The notes below the pieces were generated by a model that was not told the DNA's origin, did not search any database, and worked only from the letters and a program-made list of their open reading frames with translations. Below are positions 1 to 5,804 of a stretch of DNA of 5,804 nucleotides, piece by piece. The stretch spans positions 1 to 5,804 of the forward strand of contig JAEWBW010000016.1 of assembly GCA_023390955.1 (NCBI GenBank). The letters run 5' to 3'. The position numbers and the translations under genes are program-made. Source of the stretch: Pseudomonadota bacterium (GTDB lineage: Bacteria; Pseudomonadota; Alphaproteobacteria; Rhizobiales; Xanthobacteraceae). Numbering within the stretch: the first letter of the stretch is position 1; each line of letters starts with the position of its first letter.

Positions 1-1139
1 TGATGTCGATCGCCGAGCAGGAAGAGCTGCTCGACGACATCTGCAACGACGTGCTCGGCTACGGTCCGCTCGAGCCGCTGCTGTCGCGCGACGACATCGC
101 CGACATCATGGTCAACGGCGCCAACACGGTCTTCATCGAAGTCAACGGCAAGATCCAGAAGACCGGCATCCGCTTCCGCGACAACCAGCAGCTGCTCAAC
201 ATCTGTCAGCGCATCGTCAGCCAGGTCGGCCGGCGCGTCGACGAATCCTCGCCGATCTGCGACGCGCGTCTCGCCGACGGCTCCCGCGTCAACGCCATCG
301 TGCCGCCGCTGTCGATCGACGGCCCCGCGCTCACCATCCGCAAATTCAAGAAGGACAAGCTGACGCTCGACCAGCTGGTTAAGTTCGGCGCGATCTCGCC
401 CGAGGGCGCCGAGATCCTCCAAATCATCGGCCGCGTCCGCTGCAACGTGCTGATCTCCGGCGGTACCGGCTCGGGCAAGACCACGCTGCTGAACTGCCTG
501 ACCAACTTCATTGAGCACGACGAGCGCGTCATCACCTGCGAAGACGCCGCCGAGCTCCAGCTGCAGCAGCCGCACGTGGTGCGGCTGGAAACCCGGCCGC
601 CCAACATCGAGGGCGAAGGCCAGGTCACCATGCGCGAGCTGGTGCGCAACTGCCTGCGTATGCGCCCCGAACGCATCATCGTCGGCGAGGTCCGCGGACC
701 CGAAGCCTTCGACCTGCTGCAGGCCATGAATACCGGCCATGACGGCTCGATGGGCACGCTGCACGCCAACAACCCGCGCGAAGCCCTGTCGCGCTGCGAA
801 TCCATGATCACGATGGGCGGCTTCTCGCTGCCCTCGCGCACCATCCGTGAGATGATCTGCGCCTCGATCGACGTCATCGTCCAGGCCGCGCGTCTGCGCG
901 ACGGCTCCCGCCGCATCACCCACATCACCGAGGTGATGGGCATGGAAGGCGACACCATCATCACCCAGGACATCTTCCTGTACGACATCGTCGGCGAGGA
1001 TGCCAACGGCAAGATCATCGGCCGGCATCGTTCGACCGGCATCGGCCGTCCGAAGTTCTGGGAACGCGCCCGCTACTATGGCGACGAGAAGCGTCTTGCC
1101 GCCGCACTCGATGCGGCGGAAGTGACGGCGCCGACGTGA
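1..1139 (+). CDS. cpaF: CpaF/TadA pilus-assembly ATPase, 5' end missing (partial)
   Basis: This is the motor ATPase of the Tad/Cpa (Flp, type IVc) pilus, a cytoplasmic hexamer of the GspE/VirB11 secretion ATPase superfamily. It hydrolyses ATP at the inner-membrane platform to drive pilin polymerisation; in Caulobacter it is also implicated in retraction. Numbering from the first in-window Met (nt 3), the core is complete: N-terminal domain about 1-130 with the LGYGPLEPLL and IMVNG segments, Walker A GGTGSGKT at 153-160 (K159), Asp box around ITCEDAAEL at 177-185, Walker B RIIVGEV at 224-230 with catalytic E229, and His box GHDGSMGTLHANNP at 245-258. The ATG at nt 3 is probably internal: 378 residues is short for CpaF (usually about 420-490), the first visible residues match a region well inside the family, and no upstream stop is in view. 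I therefore treat the gene as entering from the left edge. The stop is TGA at 1137-1139, 16 nt before tadB. Identity is very secure; the true start is not visible. Confidence 0.96.
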   Translation, partial: MSIAEQEELLDDICNDVLGYGPLEPLLSRDDIADIMVNGANTVFIEVNGKIQKTGIRFRDNQQLLNICQRIVSQVGRRVDESSPICDARLADGSRVNAIVPPLSIDGPALTIRKFKKDKLTLDQLVKFGAISPEGAEILQIIGRVRCNVLISGGTGSGKTTLLNCLTNFIEHDERVITCEDAAELQLQQPHVVRLETRPPNIEGEGQVTMRELVRNCLRMRPERIIVGEVRGPEAFDLLQAMNTGHDGSMGTLHANNPREALSRCESMITMGGFSLPSRTIREMICASIDVIVQAARLRDGSRRITHITEVMGMEGDTIITQDIFLYDIVGEDANGKIIGRHRSTGIGRPKFWERARYYGDEKRLAAALDAAEVTAPT

Positions 1140-1155
1140 GCAGGTCAACACCGCC

Positions 1156-2133
1156 ATGAACATGCAGGTCCTTGCCCTTGCCTTCCTCGCCACCGCCGCT
1201 GTCGGCGGCCTCGCGTGGGTCTTCCTCTATCCGCTGCTCTCCGGCGAGCGGAAGGCGGAAAGCCGACGCGCCTCGATTGCGCGGGCCGAGCCGACCGCGG
1301 CCCGGACCGCCGAGAAGAGCCAGCGTTCGCGCCGCGAGCAGGTCGAGACCTCGCTGAAGGATCTCGAGGCCCGGCACGCGAAGGAGAAGAGCGTCGCGCT
1401 GCCGGTTCGCCTGTCCCAGGCCGGGCTGGACTGGACGCCGAAGAAATTCTGGATCGTCTCGGCCGTGCTTGCCGGTGGTTGCTTCTTTGGCGCAATGTTG
1501 CTCGGAGGCGGGCTTCTCGGCGCGGCTGGTCTCGCCTTCGCCGCAGGCTTCGGCCTGCCGCGCTGGGCGCTCGGCCATCTCAAGAAGCGCCGCGAGACCA
1601 AATTCCTGAAGGCGCTGCCCGATGCGGTCGACGTCATCGTGCGCGGCATCAAGGCCGGCCTGCCGCTGTTCGAGTCCATCAAGGTCGTCGCTGCGGATTC
1701 CCCGGAACCGCTGCGCTCCGAGTTTCTCCAGATCATCGAGACCCAGGCGATCGGCATGCCGCTCGGCGAGGCCTGCTCACGGCTCTATGATCGTATGCCG
1801 CTGCCCGAAGCGAACTTCTTCGGCATCGTGGTCTCGATCCAGCAGAAGTCAGGCGGCAATCTCTCCGAAGCGCTCGGCAACCTCTCCAAGGTGCTGCGCG
1901 ACCGCAAGAAGATGAAGGAGAAGATCCAGGCGATGTCGATGGAAGCCAAGGCCTCCGCCGGCATCATCGGCTCGCTGCCGCCGATCGTGATGTTCCTGGT
2001 CTACCTCTCGACCCCGCAATACATCTCGCTGCTGTGGACCCATCCCACCGGCCAGCTCATGCTGGTCGGCTGCGTCGTCTGGATGGCGATCGGCATCATG
2101 GTGATGAAGAAAATGATCAATTTCGATTTCTGA
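1156..2133 (+). CDS. tadB: TadB, GspF-type inner-membrane platform protein of the Tad pilus
   Basis: This is one of the paired polytopic inner-membrane proteins (TadB and TadC) forming the Tad pilus platform, which couples CpaF ATPase motion to pilin insertion. It has 325 residues, normal for the family. Hydrophobic segments lie near residues 4-26, 98-118, 120-138, 269-286 and 300-317. A long charged cytoplasmic stretch (about 30-80, rich in Arg, Lys and Glu) follows the first segment. The GspF/T2SSF domain spans about 155-285 and includes FLKALPDAVDVIVRGIKAGL and the Q229-Q230-KSGGNLSEAL loop typical of the family. The ATG at 1156 is preceded by a weak purine-rich site (GAGCAGG, 1138-1144) about 11 nt upstream, which overlaps the cpaF stop. 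A second ATG at 1162 is possible but too far from that site. Position between cpaF and tadC fits TadB (CpaG) rather than TadC. Very likely cotranscribed with both neighbours. Confidence 0.94.
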   Translation: MNMQVLALAFLATAAVGGLAWVFLYPLLSGERKAESRRASIARAEPTAARTAEKSQRSRREQVETSLKDLEARHAKEKSVALPVRLSQAGLDWTPKKFWIVSAVLAGGCFFGAMLLGGGLLGAAGLAFAAGFGLPRWALGHLKKRRETKFLKALPDAVDVIVRGIKAGLPLFESIKVVAADSPEPLRSEFLQIIETQAIGMPLGEACSRLYDRMPLPEANFFGIVVSIQQKSGGNLSEALGNLSKVLRDRKKMKEKIQAMSMEAKASAGIIGSLPPIVMFLVYLSTPQYISLLWTHPTGQLMLVGCVVWMAIGIMVMKKMINFDF

Positions 2134-2143
2134 CGGTGCTTTG

Positions 2144-3118
2144 ATGGTCGACTTCCTCGTCACGAAACTGCACGACGTCCACTTCATGACCATGATGCTG
2201 GCGGCCATTGCCGCGAGCGCCACCGTCTACACCCTGGTGATGCCGCTGTTTGCCGGCGAGGGCCTCAACAAGCGCATGAAGGCGGTGGCCAGCGAGCGCG
2301 AGCGGATCAGGCAGCGCGAGCGCGATCGTCTTGCCAAGAACGAGAAGGTCTCGTTGCGCCAGACGCCGAAGCAACTGGTCTCCAGGGTCGTCGAAGACTT
2401 CAACCTGACCAAATGGCTGGCTCAGGAAGCCGCCCGCGAAAAACTCATCATGGCGGGCTATCGCGGCCAGGCGCCCTACATCACCTTCCTGTTCGCGCGC
2501 ATGGTCACGCCGATCGTGCTGTTCATCGGCGCCACGCTCTATGTGTTCGTGATCGCCCGTCTCGAGCAGTCGATGCCGGTCAAGATCGGCATGTGCGTCG
2601 GTGCGGCCTATCTCGGCCTGCAGGCGCCGATGCTGTTCCTGAGCAACGCGATCTCCAAGCGGCAGCTTTCGATCAAGCGCGCCTTCCCCGACGCGCTCGA
2701 CCTGCTGCTGATCTGTATCGAGTCCGGCATGTCGGTCGAAATGGCGTTCCGCAAGGTGGCTAACGAAATCGTCAGCCAGTCGATCGCGCTGTCGGAAGAA
2801 TTCACGCTGACCACGGCCGAGCTGTCCTATCTGCAGGACCGCAAGGTGGCCTACGAAAACCTGGCGCGGCGCACCGGGCTCGAAGGCGTCAAGTCGGTCT
2901 GTCTGGCGCTTCAGCAGGCGGAACGCTACGGCACGCCGCTCGGTCACTCCCTCCGCGTCATGGCGCAGGAAAACCGCGACATGCGCATGACGGAGGCCGA
3001 GAAGAAGGCCGCCGCGCTGCCGCCGAAGCTGACCGTGCCGATGATCCTGTTCTTCCTGCCGGTGCTGTTCGTCGTCATTCTCGGCCCGACCGGCATCAAG
3101 GTCTCCGAGCTGCACTAG
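2144..3118 (+). CDS. tadC: TadC, GspF-type inner-membrane platform protein of the Tad pilus
   Basis: This is the second platform protein of the Tad pilus and the presumed partner of TadB in the inner membrane. From the ATG at 2144 it has 324 residues. Hydrophobic segments are at about 15-36, 117-138, 146-168 and 298-315. Residues 43-68 form a highly charged, probably helical stretch dense in Arg, Glu and Lys. The GspF domain runs from about 178 (IKRAFPDALDLLLICIESGM) to 315, with the Q257-Q258-AERYGTPLG loop matching the tip motif of the family. The frame also opens at a TTG directly before the ATG (2141), which would add one residue; ATG is preferred. The gap to tadB is 10 nt and only a weak ACGG-like site precedes the start, so translation may be coupled to tadB. 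It is the last plus-strand gene before convergent hairpins, so it probably ends the operon. TadB and TadC are paralogous; gene order and the charged N-terminal region support TadC. Confidence 0.93.
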   Translation: MVDFLVTKLHDVHFMTMMLAAIAASATVYTLVMPLFAGEGLNKRMKAVASERERIRQRERDRLAKNEKVSLRQTPKQLVSRVVEDFNLTKWLAQEAAREKLIMAGYRGQAPYITFLFARMVTPIVLFIGATLYVFVIARLEQSMPVKIGMCVGAAYLGLQAPMLFLSNAISKRQLSIKRAFPDALDLLLICIESGMSVEMAFRKVANEIVSQSIALSEEFTLTTAELSYLQDRKVAYENLARRTGLEGVKSVCLALQQAERYGTPLGHSLRVMAQENRDMRMTEAEKKAAALPPKLTVPMILFFLPVLFVVILGPTGIKVSELH

Positions 3119-3132
3119 GCTTACGCAACGCT

Positions 3133-3169
3133 CGGCGCGATGAAGGACCGTACCGGTCGCATCGCGCTG
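3133..3169. terminator. Long imperfect hairpin after tadC (possible bidirectional terminator)
   Basis: The outer stem pairs 3133-3142 with 3160-3169: nine Watson-Crick pairs and one G-T, core GCGCGATG/CATCGCGC. The inner stem pairs GACCG (3146-3150) with CGGTC (3154-3158) around a TAC loop. An AAG/G internal bulge separates the two. It lies 15 nt after the tadC stop and between two convergent genes, the right place for a terminator on both strands. Neither strand has a T-run beyond the stem, so it is not a canonical intrinsic terminator; in high-GC genomes such U-less hairpins may still stop polymerase or protect the 3' end. The pairing is seen directly; the function is inferred. Confidence 0.45.
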
Positions 3170-3177
3170 CAGTGGTT

Positions 3178-3199
3178 CGCGCGTCGCAAGCGGCGCGCG
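3178..3199. terminator. GC-rich hairpin before the tadD-like 3' end (possible terminator)
   Basis: CGCGCGTCG (3178-3186) pairs with CGGCGCGCG (3191-3199), nine pairs including one T-G wobble, around a CAAG tetraloop. It lies about 22 nt beyond the TAA of the minus-strand tadD-like gene and 60 nt beyond the tadC stop. No T-tract follows on either strand. Together with the hairpin just to the left it fills most of the 103-nt convergent spacer, which holds no gene that I can see. A terminator or transcript-end stabiliser is the natural reading, by position only. Confidence 0.4.
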
Positions 3200-3221
3200 C
3201 CTCACACCAAACGATGAATGA

Positions 3222-4031
3222 TTAGTCGGGCTGGCTGAGGGCGGCGACCGGTGTCCGCTGCTTGGCATTGCCGCGCGGCGCATCGTTGCGGTTCAGCATT
3301 TCCTTCAGATACGCAACGTTGGCCGCGGCCTGGTCCGGCGGCAGATCGGCCTTGACGATGGTCTCGGCCTCGGCGAAGCGTCCCTGCAGCCCGACCACGA
3401 GACCCAGATTCTGTCGCACCCGCGTGCTCGCGCGCGGCGAGGCGAGCGCCTGGCGCAGCGTCTCCTCCGCCTGCGGCAGGTTCTTCGACAGCATGTAGGA
3501 CAGGCCGAGATTGGAGAGCACGGCCGGGTCACCCGGCGAAATCTTCAGCGCGCTCACATAATAGCGGCGGGCGTCGTCGTGCCGGCCCATCTGGTCGAGA
3601 CAGGTGCCCTGCACCGAGAGCAGGCGCCAATCCGGATTGTCGGGCGAATGCGCTTTCGACAGCACGTCGAAGGCCTGCTGGAAATTGCCATTGTCGGCGA
3701 GCGCGCGGCCATAGACCGCGAGCAGTGCCTTGTTGCCGGGATGGGCGATGGTCGCCTGCTCGAGCACGGCGGCGGCCTGCGCGCGCTGTCCATTGGCGCG
3801 CAACGCCTGGCCATAAGCCAGCGCCGCCTCGGGATCCTTGGGATTGGCGCGGTAGCGTTCGCCATAGGCTTCGGCGGCGCGCTGGGGATCCGCCGGCGCC
3901 GCAGCCTCGCTGCGCGGCGTCACAGAGCCGGTGATGTCGGCCATGGTCTGGCAGCCGCCGAGACCCGCCGCCGACGCTGCAAGCAGCGCGCTGGACGCAA
4001 GAAGACGGGCAACACGGAACCGATGACGCAT
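3222..4031 (-). CDS. tadD: TadD-like TPR lipoprotein of the Tad pilus
   Basis: This is a predicted lipoprotein with tandem TPR repeats. TadD of Flp/Tad loci is thought to act as a pilotin or assembly factor for the outer-membrane secretin. The 269-residue product starts with a lipoprotein signal: basic n-region RHRFRVAR, hydrophobic stretch about 10-24, lipobox L24-G25-G26-C27, with Q28 at +2, which favours outer-membrane sorting. A Ala/Pro-rich linker (about 36-52) precedes helical repeats of 34-residue period starting near 67, 101, 135, 169 and 203; the clearest is LSNLGLSYMLSKNLPQAEET at 172-191. The C-terminus (about 250-269) is polar and probably disordered. The ATG at 4031 gives the complete signal peptide, so the start is well supported although the ribosome site is weak (GAGAG, about 13 nt upstream). 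The gene converges on tadC instead of joining its operon. Lipoprotein plus TPR is secure; TadD itself rests on architecture and position beside tadBC, so a generic TPR lipoprotein remains possible. Confidence 0.85.
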   Translation of the reverse strand: MRHRFRVARLLASSALLAASAAGLGGCQTMADITGSVTPRSEAAAPADPQRAAEAYGERYRANPKDPEAALAYGQALRANGQRAQAAAVLEQATIAHPGNKALLAVYGRALADNGNFQQAFDVLSKAHSPDNPDWRLLSVQGTCLDQMGRHDDARRYYVSALKISPGDPAVLSNLGLSYMLSKNLPQAEETLRQALASPRASTRVRQNLGLVVGLQGRFAEAETIVKADLPPDQAAANVAYLKEMLNRNDAPRGNAKQRTPVAALSQPD

Positions 4032-4044
4032 GACGCTTTGACTC

Positions 4045-4065
4045 TCGAGCCGTTTGATCGAGCCG
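4045..4065. repeat. Two direct copies of TCGAGCCG in the tadD-like leader
   Basis: The octamer TCGAGCCG occurs at 4045-4052 and 4058-4065, a 13-bp period, between 14 and 34 nt upstream of the tadD-like start codon. On the coding strand it reads CGGCTCGA twice. It may be an operator pair or chance in GC-rich DNA. The repeat is visible; a role is not shown. Confidence 0.3.
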
Positions 4066-4085
4066 AACGCGCCAGCAATAGACTG

Positions 4086-4106
4086 TTAACCCTAACGGCC
4101 GGTTAA
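4086..4106 (-). promoter_or_regulatory. Inverted repeat and CtrA-like box upstream of the tadD-like gene
   Basis: On the coding strand, TTAACC (4106-4101) and GGTTAA (4091-4086) form a perfect inverted repeat with a 9-nt spacer. The same stretch reads TTAA (4106-4103), seven bases, then TTAG (4095-4092), one base from TTAA-N7-TTAA, the site of the alphaproteobacterial cell-cycle regulator CtrA. The element is 55-75 bp upstream of the ATG at 4031, a plausible place for an activator. CtrA controls pilus genes in Caulobacter. No convincing -35/-10 pair was found beside it; the best candidate -10 region is the TCTATT segment just downstream on the coding strand. The match is seen; binding is inferred. 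Confidence 0.4.
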
Positions 4107-4139
4107 TGCCGGGAATTAGGCTGTTTCAGCGCAGCCGGG

Positions 4140-4167
4140 CTCAGTGCAGTCCGCCTCAGTTCAGTCC
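4140..4167 (-). repeat. 15-bp tandem near-duplication across the phosphoesterase stop codon
   Basis: CTCAGTGCAGTCC (4140-4152) and CTCAGTTCAGTCC (4155-4167) match at 12 of 13 positions, 15 bp apart. The TGA of the phosphoesterase gene (4158-4156) lies inside the right copy. Because the period is a multiple of three, the left copy gives a second in-frame TGA at 4143-4141. This looks like a small slippage duplication of the last codons plus stop, leaving a back-up stop; readthrough would add only five residues. Confidence 0.55.
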
Positions 4168-5664
4168 TTGGGCCGGCGGCGCGCCGCCAAGATCGAGCTC
4201 GAGGCCGAGCAGCCGCACCTCGTCGTTCAATTCCCGCAGCAACCGCAGCCGCTCCCGGCTCTGCTGCGCGAGGTCGATGCCGGGCCGGGGCGCCTTCGGC
4301 AGTTCGCGCATGATGCCGGCGTCGTTTGCGAGCCGGTTCGACCGCAAATCGGCGAGCACGATCTGGTCCATGCCGAGCACATCCGCGGACTGGATCACCA
4401 AATTGTCGAGCGTGGCACGGACCGCTGCCAGCGCCCTGCCCTCGGGTTGCGAGGCCGATCTCGCAAAGCGGCCGCTGAGGTCTTCCCAGACGTGGCAGGT
4501 CACGAGATAGGTGTAGAGCGCGTGCGTCCAGCCCTTGAACTCCTGCTCCGGCCCGCTCTCGTCGAAGAAGGCGCGCCGGTCCAGGAGGCGGCGGGCCAGC
4601 GCCAACAACTGATCGCGCTTGAGCGTCTCGCAGGAGGCGATCTCGACCGAAGCCTGGAGTGCCGGATCGCGATCGAAGTCGCGTCCCGCCGGAAGCCGGA
4701 TGACGCCATCCGGCAAATTGCTGTCGAGTGGATGAAAGGCGCCGTCGGTCCGCGGCCGCGAATAGCGCGTGATCGAGAACCCGTATCGCTTCCGTCGCGC
4801 GTGCTGCGATGGTCCGAAGTGGACGAGGTTGAAGCCGGCGGCATCGCCACCCTGCCCGGTCGAGGACGGACAGCACAGCACATAGATGGTTCGCCAGAAC
4901 TCTTCGCCGGTATCGCTCGCCATCGCCTGCGGATTGGGAATCGAATAGCGCGTCAGGCCCTCGACGTGCCGGTGTCCGTGCAGGACGAGATCGACATTGA
5001 GCGAAGTGGCCGCCTCGAGGAAGGTTGCCGGGCTCGCCAGATACATCAGCGGCTCGTCGGGAACACCGAGAAATCTTTTGCCTTCGCCGGTGGCCTGCGG
5101 CAGCGGATGATGGTGCAGCGCCAGCACGCGCACCAGATTGTCCGCGGGCTCGACATGATCGGCCCGTCCGGCCGTCCCCAGGCTGCCGGCCAGCTCCGCG
5201 CCGAGCCGCGCCGACTGCGCCACCGCCATGTTGTAGGCGTCCTGCTCGACGCTGGCGTTGGCAAGACTTGCGGCGTTGGAATCCAGCAGCACGAGGTCGA
5301 GGCCGGACCAGCGGTAATAGATGCACTTCGAGGTCCGCGGCAGATGCAGATAGTCGTAGGCATCGTGCCGCCCGCCGCGCAATCCGACGCGCCTGACGTC
5401 GCGATTGCCGGCGATCGCCTGAATGTCCGTGAAGAGCCCGGCCTGCCGGAACGCCGCGATCACCGCGAGGGCTTCGTCGAGCGCGCGCGGGGTCGGGTCG
5501 CTGACCAGATCGCCGGTGATCAGGAGAATGCGATCAGGAACGCCCGAGACGTCCGACATCGCGTCGCGGATCGCGGCGATAAGCGAATCGACCGTCGGCA
5601 GCAGGCGTCCCGATCCATCGAGATGCAGGTCCGAAATCTGGACAATGACGAACGATCTATCCAT
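4156..5664 (-). CDS. Calcineurin-like metallophosphoesterase with an unrecognised C-terminal extension
   Basis: This is a predicted two-metal phosphoesterase of the calcineurin-like superfamily; the substrate is unknown. The 502-residue product has the core motifs in order: D12-L-H14 (QISDLHLDGSG), G51-D52 (LLITGDLVSD), G86-N87-R88-D89, the H184-H186 cluster (LALHHHPLP) and G230-H231-R232-H233 (LVLHGHRH), then a closing strand with CCPSSTGQGG (264-273) and GFNLVHF (277-283). All usual metal ligands are present. The third motif is GNRD rather than GNHD/E; GNRD is also found in LpxH, but this protein is twice LpxH length and otherwise unlike it. Residues about 285-502 fit no domain I know: a basic patch near 290-293, an aromatic helical stretch 375-400 and a Leu/Arg/Glu-rich C-terminal helix (466-493). 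I see no signal peptide or membrane segment, so it is probably cytoplasmic. The ATG at 5664 sits directly before the core fold; the frame stays open upstream to a TTG at 5775, but those 37 residues look non-coding. It faces the same way as the tadD-like gene, 124 nt away, and need not be functionally linked. Confidence 0.86.
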   Translation of the reverse strand: MDRSFVIVQISDLHLDGSGRLLPTVDSLIAAIRDAMSDVSGVPDRILLITGDLVSDPTPRALDEALAVIAAFRQAGLFTDIQAIAGNRDVRRVGLRGGRHDAYDYLHLPRTSKCIYYRWSGLDLVLLDSNAASLANASVEQDAYNMAVAQSARLGAELAGSLGTAGRADHVEPADNLVRVLALHHHPLPQATGEGKRFLGVPDEPLMYLASPATFLEAATSLNVDLVLHGHRHVEGLTRYSIPNPQAMASDTGEEFWRTIYVLCCPSSTGQGGDAAGFNLVHFGPSQHARRKRYGFSITRYSRPRTDGAFHPLDSNLPDGVIRLPAGRDFDRDPALQASVEIASCETLKRDQLLALARRLLDRRAFFDESGPEQEFKGWTHALYTYLVTCHVWEDLSGRFARSASQPEGRALAAVRATLDNLVIQSADVLGMDQIVLADLRSNRLANDAGIMRELPKAPRPGIDLAQQSRERLRLLRELNDEVRLLGLELDLGGAPPAQGLN

Positions 5665-5769
5665 GTCGCGCCGCGTCGATGCCGGTGGTGCGCCGCCCAA
5701 GCAATGACAGAAATGCCTTCGAGAAACTGGCCGCGGCGAAGTTCCCCCAAAACGAGCGGGATGGCTCCA

Positions 5770-5804
5770 CCACAATCTAAAATATTGTTCGATAATGCCA
5801 CAAT
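5770..5804. repeat. Direct repeat CCACAAT x2 upstream of the phosphoesterase gene
   Basis: CCACAAT occurs at 5770-5776 and again at 5798-5804, 28 bp apart, bracketing an A+T-rich segment that contains AATATT and CGATAAT. The two copies overlap the tentative -10 and -35 hexamers. They could be half-sites for a regulator, but two 7-mers in a short stretch may be chance. The right copy touches the window end, so more copies could lie beyond. Confidence 0.3.
5774..5803 (-). promoter_or_regulatory. Tentative promoter for the phosphoesterase gene
   Basis: On the minus strand TTGTGG (5803-5798) and TAGATT (5779-5774) are 18 bp apart and could serve as -35 and -10 elements. Matches to the sigma-70 consensus are modest (3 of 6 and 4 of 6). 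They lie in a local A+T-rich patch (about 70% A+T over 5771-5804) that contrasts with the GC-rich surroundings, as promoters in such genomes often do. The leader to the ATG would be roughly 100 nt. Weak prediction, cut close by the window edge. Confidence 0.22.

Noticed and set aside
3..5. ATG at nt 3 as the true cpaF start
   Set aside because: CpaF proteins normally have roughly 50-100 more residues before this point, and the window simply begins here.
206..1042. Open frame of 278 codons on the minus strand opposite cpaF
   Set aside because: CpaF coding here is certain from its motifs. The antisense product is Ser/Arg/Pro-rich with no recognisable features.
2117..3283. Long open frame of 388 codons on the minus strand opposite tadC
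   Set aside because: It lies antisense to a clear TadC gene. Its product is rich in His, Arg, Asp and Gln with no domain, as expected of a GC-rich antisense frame, and it runs into the 3' end of the tadD-like gene.
4086..4095. TTAGGG-like word resembling a telomere repeat on the minus strand
   Set aside because: It is a single copy in a bacterial regulatory region, better explained as part of the TTAA inverted repeat.
4119..4136. Small hairpin GGCTG/CAGCC after the phosphoesterase gene as its terminator
   Set aside because: The stem is only 5 bp with an 8-nt loop, it competes with an alternative 4-bp stem, and no T-run follows on the minus strand.
4103..5326. Open frame of about 407 codons in another minus-strand frame over the phosphoesterase gene
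   Set aside because: The product is dominated by Arg, Ala and Gly with no motif. The overlapping frame carries every metallophosphoesterase motif in order.
3222..5664. Idea that the phosphoesterase and TPR lipoprotein form a defence or signalling pair
   Set aside because: There is a 124-nt gap with a separate regulatory element, the TPR gene fits the Tad pilus, and no sensor, nuclease or other defence-type partner is visible.
5665..5775. 37-residue N-terminal extension of the phosphoesterase from a TTG at 5775
   Set aside because: The extension has no signal-peptide character or similarity to the fold, and there is no good ribosome site. The ATG at 5664 sits exactly where the first core strand begins.

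Overview
The window looks like chromosomal DNA of a high-GC alphaproteobacterium, most likely from the Hyphomicrobiales (Bradyrhizobium and relatives). This is an inference from the wording of the CpaF, TadB and TadC proteins, the strong G/C third-position bias and the gene order; no marker gene fixes the genus. Base composition is even across the genes. The only clear exception is an A+T-rich patch at the extreme right end.

The left half (1-3118, plus strand) is the distal part of a Tad/Cpa (type IVc, Flp-type) pilus operon. It holds the 3' part of cpaF, the secretion/pilus ATPase cut by the window edge, then tadB and tadC, the two GspF-type inner-membrane platform proteins. Gaps of 16 and about 10 nt suggest one transcript. 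CpaF would power assembly and possibly retraction of the Flp pilus through the TadB-TadC platform. The pilin, prepilin peptidase, secretin and CpaE genes are not in view and presumably lie to the left.

The middle (3119-4031) has a short convergent spacer with two strong hairpins. It is followed by a minus-strand gene for a TPR lipoprotein resembling TadD, the presumed pilotin/assembly factor of the same machine. This gene has its own upstream region with an inverted repeat and a near-consensus CtrA-type box (TTAA-N7-TTAG), which could tie it to cell-cycle control.

The right part (4156-5664, minus strand) codes for a roughly 502-residue calcineurin-like metallophosphoesterase with an intact metal-binding core. 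Its third motif is the GNRD variant, and about 200 C-terminal residues are unrecognised. Its upstream region (5665-5804) holds an A+T-rich patch with a repeated heptamer and perhaps a promoter.

No tRNA, rRNA, CRISPR array, insertion sequence or phage gene was seen. I found no convincing new system. The points most worth following are the unassigned phosphoesterase and the possible CtrA control of the tadD-like gene.
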